From Clostridia bacterium (GTDB taxonomy: Bacteria; Bacillota; Clostridia; Oscillospirales; Acutalibacteraceae), in assembly GCA_017410195.1 (NCBI GenBank), contig JAFQRF010000059.1, positions 1 to 64,000 on the forward strand: a stretch of DNA of 64,000 nt, written 5' to 3'. The notes under the pieces are model-generated. The model saw only the letters and a list, made by a program, of their open reading frames with translations, was not told the origin of the DNA and did no database searches. The position numbers and the translations under genes were made by a program. How positions within the stretch are numbered: position 1 is the stretch's first letter; each line of letters begins with the position of its first letter. Below, one piece after another: positions 52,673 through 61,142 of this stretch.

Positions 52673-53272
52673 ATGAAATGCAAATTCTGCAAAGCAAAAA
52701 TGAGCCGTTCCGATAATCTTTGTACCGAATGCGGAAGACTGAAATCAAAACCACTCGAACCTATTCCGGACTACTCTGGTCGTGAAAAAGGCAAATCCGA
52801 GAGATTTTTCACTATGGGTAAAAACTATTTTTATAAGTATATACTTTTTCCGCTTATTCTGATTCCCGGTGCAGGAATGATGGGTTATGTAATTTCTCTT
52901 ATGATTTTTGATAACAATAACGCTATTGCCGATACCTTGCTCATGTGTGCCGGTGCCGGTGCACTCGTTTACTTGATTCTTGCCGCCATTACTGCCTCTA
53001 AATGCTATGTTGAAGTTTACAGAAACTGCATCGAAGGCAGAATTCCCACAAAAATTCCATGCTTCACAAAGCGTTTTATTGTTTACTACGACGACATAAT
53101 AAGGGTTAATATGCACGGGGTTGGAATGAGTATGGGCAATGTCAAAAGAAGCTCGGATTCTTACCCCGGATTCGTTCTTGTCACCGACTTCGGCGCAATT
53201 GACATAAAAGGTCTGAACGACTCTCAAGCAGCCGAAATATATGCACACCTGCATGCATACAGACGCAAATAA
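52673..53272 (+). CDS. Zinc-ribbon membrane protein of unknown function
   Basis: 199 residues. The N-terminal zinc ribbon has C3, C6, C17, C20 (KCKFCKAK and LCTECGR). Two hydrophobic helices lie at about 57-78 and 86-107, followed by a soluble ~90-residue domain (YVEVYRNCIEGRIP, YDDIIRVNMHGVG, VLVTDFGAIDIKGLNDSQAAEIYAHL) that looks like a PH-like membrane-associated fold. It begins 2 bp after the XRE-lipase stop, with GGAGAGG upstream, so it is co-expressed and may be a partner. I do not recognise a specific function. Confidence 0.8.
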   Translation: MKCKFCKAKMSRSDNLCTECGRLKSKPLEPIPDYSGREKGKSERFFTMGKNYFYKYILFPLILIPGAGMMGYVISLMIFDNNNAIADTLLMCAGAGALVYLILAAITASKCYVEVYRNCIEGRIPTKIPCFTKRFIVYYDDIIRVNMHGVGMSMGNVKRSSDSYPGFVLVTDFGAIDIKGLNDSQAAEIYAHLHAYRRK

Positions 53273-53327
53273 TTATCAATCGCAATTTTATATCGATATA
53301 AATGTATATAATATATAACATTTCACT

Positions 53328-53356
53328 AAAAAAGACCGCTTTGTGCGGTCTTTTTT
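53328..53356. terminator. Terminator after the XRE-lipase operon
   Basis: Perfect 12-bp stem AAAAAAGACCGC (53328-53339) / GCGGTCTTTTTT (53345-53356) with 5-nt loop; the stem base itself supplies the U-run on both strands. Confidence 0.92.
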
Positions 53357-53370
53357 AGTTGCGGTAATCA

Positions 53371-53400
53371 TTGACTTTAAAGGCAATTTTAGGGTATGAT
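53371..53400 (+). promoter_or_regulatory. Sigma-A promoter for glyQS
   Basis: TTGACT (53371-53376), 18-bp spacer, TATGAT (53395-53400). The leader is only about 30 nt, so there is no room for a T-box. Confidence 0.65.
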
Positions 53401-53437
53401 AACAGAGTAAAAAATTATAATGGCGGGAGTTTTGGAT

Positions 53438-54820
53438 ATGATGAAAAACACAGACAAAACAATGGAAAAAATCGTTGCTCTCTGCAAGGGCAGAGGCTTC
53501 ATCTTTGCAGGCAGCGAAATTTACGGCGGTCTTGCAAACACCTGGGACTACGGCCCCCTCGGCGCAAGAATGAAAAACAACGTTAAAGACACCTGGAGAA
53601 AGAGATTCATCCAGGAAAGAAAGAACAGCTACGAGGTTGATGCGGATATTCTTATGCATCCCAGAGTATGGGAAGCAAGCGGTCACGTTGCAAGCTTCTC
53701 CGACCCCCTTCTTGACTGCAAGGAATGCAAGAAGCGTCACAGAGCAGACAACCTCATCGATGATTTTGACCCCGATGCACACGCAGACGGTATGACCAAA
53801 GAGGAAATGTTTGAGTACATCAAGGCTCATTCAATCCCCTGTCCCCACTGCGGCAAGCACGATTTCACCGACATCAGAGAATTCAACCTGATGTTCCAGA
53901 CCTTCAGAGGCGTTACAAACGACAGCAAAAACGTCATTTATCTCCGTCCCGAAAACGCTCAGGGCGAATATGTCAACTACCTCAACGTTCAGAGAACAAT
54001 GAGAGCAAAGCTTCCCTTCAGCATCGGTCAGATCGGCAAGGCTTTCAGAAATGAAATCACTCCCGGCAACTTCACATTCAGAACAATCGAGTTCGAGCAG
54101 ATGGAATTCCAGACCTTCTGTAAGGAAGGAACCGACACCGAGCTTTACGACTACTTCAAGGAATACGGCATGAAGTATTATCAGGACCTCGGCATCAATC
54201 CCGAGCATCTCCGTTTCCACGACCATGAAAAGCTTGCTCACTATGCAAAGGCTGCTTGCGACATCGAATTCCTCTTCCCCTTCGGCTGGGGCGAAGTCAA
54301 CGGCACCCACAACAGAACCAACTTTGACCTTACAAGACATCAGGAATACAGCGGTCAGAAGATGGATTATCTTGACCCCGAAACCAACGAAAAGTTCATT
54401 CCCTTTATCATAGAATCAACCTACGGTCTTGACAGAACCGTTCTTGCACTTCTCTGCGAAGCTTATGACGAGGAAGTTATCGATGCGGAAAAGAACGACA
54501 CAAGAGTTGTTCTCCACCTCAACCCCGCAGTCGCTCCCTTCAAGGCAGCCGTTCTTCCCCTCTCAAAGAAGCTTTCACCCGATGCTCTCAAGGTTTACGA
54601 AAAGCTTCAGAAGAAGTTCATGATCGACTTCGACGAAACCGGCTCAATCGGCAAGCGTTACCGCCGTGAGGACGAAATCGGAACACCCCTCTGCATCACC
54701 TTTGACTTTGATTCACTCGAAGACAACTGCGTAACAGTCCGTGACCGTGACACAATGCAGCAGGAAAGAATTTCAATCGATGCTCTCGAAGATTACATCG
54801 CATCACGCATTGAATTTTAA
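53438..54820 (+). CDS. glyQS: Glycyl-tRNA synthetase, single-chain (alpha2) type
   Basis: Charges tRNA-Gly. About 460 residues. The ATG at 53438 is chosen because GGGAG lies nine bases before it; an ATG six codons upstream has no site. Class II motifs: KGRGFIFAGSEIYGG at the N-terminus, motif 2 RTIEFEQMEFQTF, motif 3 STYGLDRTVLALL, and a C-terminal anticodon-binding domain (VAPFKAAVLPLSKK). A zinc-knuckle-like set (DCKECKKRH and CPHCGKH) lies in the catalytic insertion. This is the eukaryote/Firmicute-like form, not the alpha2beta2 GlyQ/GlyS form. Probably monocistronic. Confidence 0.96.
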   Translation: MMKNTDKTMEKIVALCKGRGFIFAGSEIYGGLANTWDYGPLGARMKNNVKDTWRKRFIQERKNSYEVDADILMHPRVWEASGHVASFSDPLLDCKECKKRHRADNLIDDFDPDAHADGMTKEEMFEYIKAHSIPCPHCGKHDFTDIREFNLMFQTFRGVTNDSKNVIYLRPENAQGEYVNYLNVQRTMRAKLPFSIGQIGKAFRNEITPGNFTFRTIEFEQMEFQTFCKEGTDTELYDYFKEYGMKYYQDLGINPEHLRFHDHEKLAHYAKAACDIEFLFPFGWGEVNGTHNRTNFDLTRHQEYSGQKMDYLDPETNEKFIPFIIESTYGLDRTVLALLCEAYDEEVIDAEKNDTRVVLHLNPAVAPFKAAVLPLSKKLSPDALKVYEKLQKKFMIDFDETGSIGKRYRREDEIGTPLCITFDFDSLEDNCVTVRDRDTMQQERISIDALEDYIASRIEF

Positions 54821-54867
54821 TTTTCGGCAAAAATATTCTTATTTACTATAGAAAGGAACATGGCGTT

Positions 54868-56247
54868 ATGAAAGTTAATTTCACCGAAACCGTGCTCAGA
54901 GACGCCAACCAGTCTCTTATCGCAACAAGAATGCCTTTCTCGGATTTCAAGCCCGTTCTTGAAAAGCTCGATAAGGCAGGCTATTACTCACTCGAATGCT
55001 GGGGCGGCGCAACATTTGACTCATGCTTGCGTTACCTCAACGAAGATCCCTGGGAAAGACTCCGCAACATCAGAAAAGCTTGCCCCAACACCAAGCTCCA
55101 GATGCTCCTCAGAGGTCAGAACCTTCTCGGCTATAAGCACTATCCCGATGACGTTGTCCGCGCATTCATCAGAAAGAGCGTAGAAAACGGCATCGACATC
55201 ATCAGAATTTTCGATGCTCTCAACGACGTGCGCAACATTGAAGTTGCAGTTGACGAAACTCTCAAGTGCGGCGCTCATGCATCAGGCACAATCTGCTACA
55301 CAATCAGCCCCATCCACAACCTTGAAAGCTACGTAAAGCTCGCAAAAGAGATTGAAGCTCTCGGCGTTCAGTCCATCTGCATCAAGGATATGGCAGGCAT
55401 TATGAGTCCCAAGGAGGGTTATGACCTCGTTAAGGCTCTCAAGGCTAACGTAAAGGTTCCCATCGTTGTTCACACACACTCGACAACAGGTCTCGGTTTT
55501 ATGACACTTCTCAAGTGCGTTGAAGCAGGCGCAGACGTTATCGACTCGGCTATTTCCTGCTTCTCGGGCGGTACTTCACAGCCCGCAACCGAAACCCTTG
55601 TTTATACTCTCAAGCAGTACGGCTACGATGTTGATGTTGACGAAAACGTTTGCAAGGAAATCAACGATTTCTTCAAGCCCATCCGTGCAAAGGCTCTTGA
55701 AAGCGGTCTCCTCAATCCCGTTGTTATGGGTACTCAGACCGATGCTCTTATTTATCAGATTCCCGGCGGTATGCTTTCAAATCTTGTTGCACAGCTTACT
55801 GCTCAGAACAAGCTTGATAAGCTCGACGAAGTTCTTCTCGAAACTCCCAGAGTCCGTGAAGACCTCGGTTATCCTCCCCTTGTTACTCCCATGAGCCAGA
55901 TGGTCGGCGTTCAGGCTACCGCAAACGTTCTTGCAGGCGAAAGATACAAGAACATTTCAAAGGAAGTCAAGAGCTACATCAAGGGCGAATACGGCAAAGC
56001 TCCCGGTAAGGTAAGCGAAGAACTCCAGAAGCTCGTTCTCGGCGAAGAAAAGCCCTTCACCGGCAGATTTGCGGATACTCTTGCTCCCGGCATGGAAGAA
56101 GCAAAGGCATATCTCGGCAGCAAGGCAACATGCGAAGAGGATGTTCTTTCATATATCGCATTCCCCACTCAGGCAGAAGCATTCTTCGAGAAGCGTGAAG
56201 CCGACAGAAAGAACACATTCACTTACACAATCAAGAGAATTGACTGA
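54868..56247 (+). CDS. oadA: Oxaloacetate decarboxylase alpha subunit (carboxyltransferase)
   Basis: Transfers CO2 from oxaloacetate to biotin on the carrier protein. 459 residues: the carboxyltransferase barrel and following domain only, with the biotin domain supplied separately by the BCCP gene. Active-site residues are D12 in LRDANQSLIATRM, the carboxylated K173 in SICIKDMAG, and metal ligands H202 and H204 in VVHTHSTTG. An alternative is pyruvate carboxylase subunit B, but the adjacent membrane beta and gamma subunits favour the Na+-pumping decarboxylase. AAAGGA precedes the ATG. First gene of the oad operon. Confidence 0.93.
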   Translation: MKVNFTETVLRDANQSLIATRMPFSDFKPVLEKLDKAGYYSLECWGGATFDSCLRYLNEDPWERLRNIRKACPNTKLQMLLRGQNLLGYKHYPDDVVRAFIRKSVENGIDIIRIFDALNDVRNIEVAVDETLKCGAHASGTICYTISPIHNLESYVKLAKEIEALGVQSICIKDMAGIMSPKEGYDLVKALKANVKVPIVVHTHSTTGLGFMTLLKCVEAGADVIDSAISCFSGGTSQPATETLVYTLKQYGYDVDVDENVCKEINDFFKPIRAKALESGLLNPVVMGTQTDALIYQIPGGMLSNLVAQLTAQNKLDKLDEVLLETPRVREDLGYPPLVTPMSQMVGVQATANVLAGERYKNISKEVKSYIKGEYGKAPGKVSEELQKLVLGEEKPFTGRFADTLAPGMEEAKAYLGSKATCEEDVLSYIAFPTQAEAFFEKREADRKNTFTYTIKRID

Positions 56248-56258
56248 GGGTAAAAAAT

Positions 56259-56747
56259 ATGTTTGCAGATAAAATTAACCTGACAATGTCGGAAACATTG
56301 CTTGTTGCGGTTGCAGGCATCGCAGTAGTTCTCCTTGAGCTTGCAATCATCGCAATTCTCATTGTTTTCCTTTCAAAAATCATCAGAGCGCTCGAAAGTA
56401 AAATCGGTTCATCCGATAAAAGTTCAGATGCTCCTGCCGCAGCTCCCGCCACCGCTCCGGTGCCTGCAGCTCCCGTTGCAGCAGCACCCGCTCCCGTTGC
56501 CTATGCATCGGGCAGAACTCAGCTCATTGATGTTGATGAACCCACGGCGGCTGTTGTTATGGCACTCGTAAGCAAAGAAAGCGGCATTCCGCTTGAAAGA
56601 CTCAGCTTTAAATCAATCAGAGGCATAACCGAGCTTGTTGACGTTGACGAAAGAACAGCAGCAACAATAATGGCAATCATAAGCAAGGAAAGCGGCATTC
56701 CGCTTGACAGACTCAGCTTTAAATCAATTAAAAAATTGGAGGATTAA
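56259..56747 (+). CDS. oadG: OadG-like gamma subunit with a duplicated C-terminal motif
   Basis: 162 residues. One N-terminal membrane helix (about 12-38), an Ala/Pro linker (58-82), then a 32-residue unit present twice: residues 89-120 and 126-157, each reading L(I/V)DVDE..TAA..MA(L/I)(V/I)SKESGIPL(E/D)RLSFKSI in pattern form. Gamma subunits anchor the complex and can bind zinc; the repeated unit resembles the single C-terminal motif of related proteins. It lies 11 bp after oadA and 5 bp before the biotin carrier gene. Assignment rests on membrane anchor, context and motif. Confidence 0.82.
   Translation: MFADKINLTMSETLLVAVAGIAVVLLELAIIAILIVFLSKIIRALESKIGSSDKSSDAPAAAPATAPVPAAPVAAAPAPVAYASGRTQLIDVDEPTAAVVMALVSKESGIPLERLSFKSIRGITELVDVDERTAATIMAIISKESGIPLDRLSFKSIKKLED
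56523..56729 (+). repeat. Tandem duplication inside oadG
   Basis: Two in-frame 96-bp units, 56523-56618 and 56634-56729, separated by 15 bp. The second halves are nearly identical at DNA level (AAAGCGGCATTCCGCTTG shared in both), while the first halves have drifted, which suggests an older duplication partly homogenised. Confidence 0.8.
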
Positions 56748-56752
56748 TCACC

Positions 56753-57172
56753 ATGAAATACGTTGTAAATCTTAACGGAAAAGCATATGAAGTAGAGGTT
56801 GAAGAAACCCAGGCAGTTATCATGAATGTATCGGATGCACCCGTTGTTGCGGCAGCTCCCGTTGCAGCTCCTGCTCCCGTTGCAGCTCCTGCTCCTGCAG
56901 CAGCTCCCGCTCCCGAAGCAGCTCCCGCACCTGCAGCACCCGTTGCTCCCGTTGCAGGCGGAACAAACATCACAGCTCCCATGCCCGGCACAATCCTTGC
57001 TGTTAATACCGCAGTCGGAACGACCGTAAACGCAGGCGATGTTCTTATCGTTCTTGAAGCAATGAAGATGGAAAACGAAATCGTTGCTCCCTGCGCAGGT
57101 ACCGTTAAGCAGGTTCTCGTTTCAAAGGGTTCAACCGTTGAAACCGATGCTGTTCTCGCTGTTATCGGCTAA
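56753..57172 (+). CDS. Biotin carboxyl carrier protein of the decarboxylase
   Basis: 139 residues. A short N-terminal beta segment (MKYVVNLNGKAYEVEVEE) is followed by a flexible Ala/Pro linker (about 30-68, built of APVAAPAP-like units) and a biotinyl domain (70-139) with the biotinylated lysine K105 in LEAMKMEN. It carries CO2 from the alpha to the beta subunit. Gap of 5 bp from oadG and 11 bp to oadB. The linker is low-complexity DNA, not a mobile element. Confidence 0.95.
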   Translation: MKYVVNLNGKAYEVEVEETQAVIMNVSDAPVVAAAPVAAPAPVAAPAPAAAPAPEAAPAPAAPVAPVAGGTNITAPMPGTILAVNTAVGTTVNAGDVLIVLEAMKMENEIVAPCAGTVKQVLVSKGSTVETDAVLAVIG

Positions 57173-57183
57173 GGAGAACTGGT

Positions 57184-58362
57184 ATGGATTTTATCGTTGA
57201 AATTTTAAAGGGAATATGGGAAAGCTCGGGTCTTGCCCTGCTCCAGTGGCAGAATGCAGTTATGATTCTTGTTTCCTTTGTTTTCCTCTATCTTGCAATC
57301 GTCAAGAAGTTTGAACCGCTTCTGCTTGTTCCCATTGCGTTCGGCATTCTTCTTGCAAACATGCCCGGTGCAGGTCTTATGGACGACCCCACCGGACTTA
57401 TGGATACATCCAACATCGTTGAAGGCGCCCACTGGTATGATTCGGGTGTTCTCAGGCTGATTTACGCGGGTGTCAAGAGTTCAATCTTCCCCTGCCTCAT
57501 CTTCCTCGGAATCGGCGCAATGACCGATTTCGGTCCGCTCCTTGCAAATCCCGTCAGCCTTCTTTTAGGTGCTGCCGCACAGCTCGGCATTTACATTGCC
57601 TTCGTTGTCGCAATTCTCCTCGGCTTCACTCCGCAGGAAGCTGCATCAATCGCAATCATCGGCGGTGCAGACGGTCCCACAGCAATCCTCGTTGCTTCAA
57701 AGCTTGCGGGTCATCTTCTCGGTCCCATCGCTCTTGCAGCATATTCTTACATGGCGCTTATTCCTCTCATTCAGCCTCCTCTCATGAAGCTTCTCACAAC
57801 CGAGAAGGAAAGAAAGGTTGAAATGAAGCAGCTTCGTACGGTCAGCAAAACAGAAAAGATTATCTTCCCGATTGTTGTTTTCGTTGTTGTTGCATTCCTT
57901 ATTCCCGATGCCGCTCCCCTTATCGGTATGCTCATGTTCGGCAACCTTCTCAAGGTTTGCGGAGTTACTGACAGACTCAGCGACACCGCTCAGAACGCAC
58001 TCACCAACATCGTAACCATTATGCTCGGCGTAACCGTCGGTGCAACCACTAACGGCACCGAATTCCTCAAGTTTGACACAATCAAGATTGTTTTCCTCGG
58101 TCTCGCTGCTTTCTGTTTCTCAACCATCGGCGGTCTTCTTTTCGGAAAGCTCCTCTACCTTGTTACGGGCGGAAAAATCAATCCCCTCATCGGTTCTGCA
58201 GGCGTTTCCGCAGTTCCCATGGCAGCCCGTGTTTCCCAGACCGAAGGCAGAAAGTATAACCCCACCAACTTCCTTCTCATGCACGCCATGGGTCCCAACG
58301 TTGCGGGCGTTATCGGTTCAGCCGTTGCAGCAGGCTTCCTGCTTATGATGTTCGGCAAATAA
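57184..58362 (+). CDS. oadB: Na+-transporting decarboxylase beta subunit
   Basis: Membrane subunit that decarboxylates carboxybiotin and exports Na+. 392 residues with about ten hydrophobic helices. The central re-entrant motif SIAIIGGADGPTAIL with D163 corresponds to the Na+-binding Asp region of the family, and GVTVGATTNGTEFLK and GAGVSAVPMAARVSQ-like text (as GSAGVSAVPMAARV) are conserved. Last gene of the oad operon; a structured leader for pnuC follows. Confidence 0.95.
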   Translation: MDFIVEILKGIWESSGLALLQWQNAVMILVSFVFLYLAIVKKFEPLLLVPIAFGILLANMPGAGLMDDPTGLMDTSNIVEGAHWYDSGVLRLIYAGVKSSIFPCLIFLGIGAMTDFGPLLANPVSLLLGAAAQLGIYIAFVVAILLGFTPQEAASIAIIGGADGPTAILVASKLAGHLLGPIALAAYSYMALIPLIQPPLMKLLTTEKERKVEMKQLRTVSKTEKIIFPIVVFVVVAFLIPDAAPLIGMLMFGNLLKVCGVTDRLSDTAQNALTNIVTIMLGVTVGATTNGTEFLKFDTIKIVFLGLAAFCFSTIGGLLFGKLLYLVTGGKINPLIGSAGVSAVPMAARVSQTEGRKYNPTNFLLMHAMGPNVAGVIGSAVAAGFLLMMFGK

Positions 58363-58373
58363 ATTTAATATAT

Positions 58374-58410
58374 GACTGCCACCGGGTAGTCGCTTAAATC
58401 AAAATTAAGC
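58374..58410 (+). promoter_or_regulatory. Switch-like hairpins upstream of the pnuC terminator
   Basis: Hairpin 1: GACTGCC (58374-58380) / GGTAGTC (58385-58391), one G-U pair, loop ACCG. Hairpin 2: GCTTAA (58392-58397) / TTAAGC (58405-58410). Hairpin 2 uses AAGC at 58407-58410, which is also the foot of the terminator stem, so the two are mutually exclusive. This is the layout of an attenuator or riboswitch; the class is not recognised. Confidence 0.5.
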
Positions 58411-58457
58411 ATCCGTGATACATCGTTAGGTCTTTGAAGATGTATCTGCGGATGCTT
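58407..58457 (+). terminator. Terminator between oadB and pnuC
   Basis: Two-part stem: AAGCATCCG (58407-58415) / CGGATGCTT (58449-58457) and, inside it, GATACATC (58417-58424) / GATGTATC (58439-58446), 14-nt loop, then TTTTT to 58462. The pnuC ribosome site CGGAG follows directly, so this may both end the oad transcript and control pnuC. Confidence 0.88.
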
Positions 58458-58472
58458 TTTTTCGGAGTAATT

Positions 58473-59165
58473 ATGATAAAAAAACTTTCAAACTATTTCA
58501 CCAAAACAGAAATGATCCTCTGGAGCGTTTCGGCGGTTCTCATTATTCTGTCCTTCATTCTTTTCGACAGAAAGAATTATCTCACCCTTGCCGCATCGCT
58601 CATCGGAGTAACCTCGCTTATTTTCAACGCAAAGGGAAACCCCTTCGGTCAGCTTCTGATGATTATATTCAGCATTCTCTACGGAATTATTTCATATTCC
58701 TTCGCCTATTACGGCGAAATGATTACCTATCTCGGCATGACAGGTCCCATGGCTCTTTTTGCGCTTATTTCATGGCTCAGAAATCCCTATATGGGTAAAA
58801 AGTCTGAGGTTGCGGTGAACCGTCTCAAAGGAAATGAGCTTACTTTCATGGCTGTGCTGACCGCTGTTGTCACGGTTATCTTTTATTATATTCTTGAATA
58901 TTTCGGCACCGCAAATATTATTCCGAGTACTGTTTCCGTAACAACAAGCTTTGCGGCGGTTTATCTTACCTTCAGAAGGAGTGCGTATTACGCAATCGCC
59001 TACGCAGCAAACGATATTATCCTCATAATCCTATGGATTCTCGCATCAATGCACGACATCTCATATATATCTGTCATCATCTGCTTTATTGTTTTTCTTG
59101 TCAACGACCTTTACGGCTTCATAAGCTGGCGCAAAATGTCTGAAAGACAGCAAAAGGGCTATTGA
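58473..59165 (+). CDS. pnuC: PnuC-family vitamin-precursor transporter
   Basis: 230 residues, about seven membrane helices. PnuC imports nicotinamide riboside; paralogues carry thiamine or riboflavin. The ATG at 58473 has GGAG five bases upstream; an in-frame ATG at 58434 would lie inside the terminator stem. The family's ASLIGVTSLIFNAKGNPFGQ region (about 41-60) and the late YAANDIILIILWILASM helix are present. It sits behind a terminator and a pair of alternative hairpins, which suggests control by a small molecule. Vitamin specificity is not settled by sequence alone. Confidence 0.9.
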   Translation: MIKKLSNYFTKTEMILWSVSAVLIILSFILFDRKNYLTLAASLIGVTSLIFNAKGNPFGQLLMIIFSILYGIISYSFAYYGEMITYLGMTGPMALFALISWLRNPYMGKKSEVAVNRLKGNELTFMAVLTAVVTVIFYYILEYFGTANIIPSTVSVTTSFAAVYLTFRRSAYYAIAYAANDIILIILWILASMHDISYISVIICFIVFLVNDLYGFISWRKMSERQQKGY

Positions 59166-59190
59166 TATATGCTTTTCATTTTGATATAAT
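59162..59190 (+). promoter_or_regulatory. Sigma-A promoter giving a leaderless transcript
   Basis: TTGATA (59162-59167), 17-bp spacer, TATAAT (59185-59190). The usual start seven bases past the -10 is 59197, exactly the A of the ATG. No ribosome site exists between -10 and ATG. Confidence 0.75.
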
Positions 59191-59196
59191 GAACTC

Positions 59197-61131
59197 ATGA
59201 TTACTGCAAATGAAAATACAATCGGAATTCTTGCTCACGTCGATGCAGGCAAAACCACGCTGACGGAAGCCGTGCTTTACCGAGCCGGTGCAATCCGTCG
59301 GCTCGGTCGTGTTGACAAAAAAGACTCATGGTTTGACTCCCATGCGCTTGAAAGAAGCAGAGGAATAACGATTTTTTCAAAGCAGAATCCGTTCACTCTC
59401 GGCCAAAAATTTTTCACCCTCGTTGACACTCCCGGTCATGTTGATTTTTCCGCCGAAATGGAGCGTACGCTTGGAGTACTCGACTACGCAGTTCTTGTCA
59501 TCGACGGCATAAGCGGAGTTCAAAGCCACACCGAAACAATATGGCAGTTATTGAACGAATATAAAATTCCAGTTTTTATTTTCGTTAACAAATCAGACCG
59601 TGACGGGTTTGACAAAAGCGCCGTAATGACAGAACTGAAAAATATTCTCTCCGACTCCTGCACCGATTTCAGCGATTATATCGAAGAAACTCAGGCAGAA
59701 GAAATCTCAATGCTCAGCGAAGAAATTATGGAAGCATTCCTCGGCGGTAAAACCGATGAAAATATGCTTCAGCCTGAAATCTCAACCGCAGTTTTCCGCA
59801 GAGAGCTTGTCCCTTGTGTTTTCGGTTCTGCTCTCAGAGGCGACGGAGTCGACAGACTTCTTGAAGTAATCGAAAATTTTACCCAATATAAAAATTACCC
59901 CGATGAATTCGAAGCAAAAGTTTATAAAATTCTTCACGATTCGCAGGGCAACAGACTAAGCTTTTTAAAAATAACCGGCGGCTCACTTTCGGTAAAAATG
60001 CCGCTCGGCGATGAAAAAATAGACCAGATTCGCATTTATTCCGGCGAAAAAAATGAAAGCCGAAACGAAATTTCCGCAGGATGCGTATGCGCCGTTACAG
60101 GGCTTTCAAAAACCGTTGCAGGCGACATTATCGGCAAAAACGGTAACATATCAAGCTCTGCTCCGATACTGCGTCCCCTGCTCTCCGCAAAAGTCGAAAT
60201 CCTTGACGGCACCGACATTCACACGGCTTTCCGCAATCTCCGCATTCTCGGTGAAGAATTGCCGGAGCTTTCCGTCAAAACCTTTGTTTACGCAGGTGAA
60301 GAACAAATCCAGGTGAACATAATGGGCAAAATCCAGCTTGAAATTCTCAAAGCCCTCGTTCACGAACGCTTCGGAATTGAAATCAGCTTCGGTCAATGCC
60401 GCATTCTCTATAAAGAAACAATTGCCGCTCCCGTCATGGGCTACGGTCACTATGAGCCTTTAAGGCACTATGCCGAAACTCAGCTCAGAATCGAGCCTTC
60501 GGAAAGAGGCAGCGGAATTGCAGCAAAAAGCGAGTGCAGTCTTGATTTTCTTGATTCAAATTTTCAGAATCTCATATTAACTCATGTTCTTGAAAAAGAG
60601 CATGTCGGCATCCTTACGGGTTCACCGCTGACCGACGTCAACATAATTCTCACGGCAGGCAGAGCGCATCTCAAGCATACCGAGGGTGGAGACTTCCGCG
60701 AAGCAACCTACAGAGCAATCCGTCAGGGTCTTGAAAAAGCGGAAAACATATTGCTTGAACCTTATTATTCTTTCACTCTGCGCGTACCCGTTGAGTGCTT
60801 CGGCAGGGCAGTTTCCGATATTCAGCGCCTTTGCGGAGAATTTGAAGCTCCTGAAATGACCGAAACAAGAGCGATAATCAAAGGCTGCGGACCCGTTTCG
60901 AAATTCATGGATTATCCCGAAGAAGTTATTGCATATACGGGCGGCAGAGGCAGCATTTCAATGCAGGAAAACGGCTACAGACCGTGTCACAACGCAGCAG
61001 AAGTAATCTGCAATATCGGCTACGAAAAAGGCCGAGACCTTGACAATCCGTCATCATCGGTATTCTGTTCCCACGGCGCAGGATTTGAAGTTAAATGGTA
61101 TGACGTTGACCAAATGAGACATATAAAATAG
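59197..61131 (+). CDS. Tet(M)/EF-G-like ribosomal protection GTPase family protein
   Basis: 644 residues, the length of Tet(M)/Tet(O)/Tet(W). G1 AHVDAGKT (13-20), switch II/G3 DTPGH (77-81), G4 NKSD (131-134), followed by EF-G-like domains II-V; RSRGITIFSKQNPF matches the family. Tet(M)-type proteins release tetracycline from the ribosome. This member is clearly divergent in the C-terminal half (GYEKGRDLDNP, then CSHGAGFEVKWYDVDQ), so resistance should not be assumed; a housekeeping ribosome-rescue role is equally possible. Its promoter appears to yield a leaderless mRNA. It lies between pnuC and GH130, with no mobile genes nearby. Confidence 0.88.
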   Translation: MITANENTIGILAHVDAGKTTLTEAVLYRAGAIRRLGRVDKKDSWFDSHALERSRGITIFSKQNPFTLGQKFFTLVDTPGHVDFSAEMERTLGVLDYAVLVIDGISGVQSHTETIWQLLNEYKIPVFIFVNKSDRDGFDKSAVMTELKNILSDSCTDFSDYIEETQAEEISMLSEEIMEAFLGGKTDENMLQPEISTAVFRRELVPCVFGSALRGDGVDRLLEVIENFTQYKNYPDEFEAKVYKILHDSQGNRLSFLKITGGSLSVKMPLGDEKIDQIRIYSGEKNESRNEISAGCVCAVTGLSKTVAGDIIGKNGNISSSAPILRPLLSAKVEILDGTDIHTAFRNLRILGEELPELSVKTFVYAGEEQIQVNIMGKIQLEILKALVHERFGIEISFGQCRILYKETIAAPVMGYGHYEPLRHYAETQLRIEPSERGSGIAAKSECSLDFLDSNFQNLILTHVLEKEHVGILTGSPLTDVNIILTAGRAHLKHTEGGDFREATYRAIRQGLEKAENILLEPYYSFTLRVPVECFGRAVSDIQRLCGEFEAPEMTETRAIIKGCGPVSKFMDYPEEVIAYTGGRGSISMQENGYRPCHNAAEVICNIGYEKGRDLDNPSSSVFCSHGAGFEVKWYDVDQMRHIK

Positions 61132-61142
61132 GAGATAAAATT

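Noticed and set aside
56820..56960. Repetitive GCTCCTGC-type DNA
   Set aside because: It is the Ala/Pro linker of the biotin carrier protein, ordinary for these proteins.
59197..61131. Declaring a tetracycline resistance gene
   Set aside because: Family membership is clear but the sequence is divergent, and resistance cannot be concluded without phylogeny or a phenotype.
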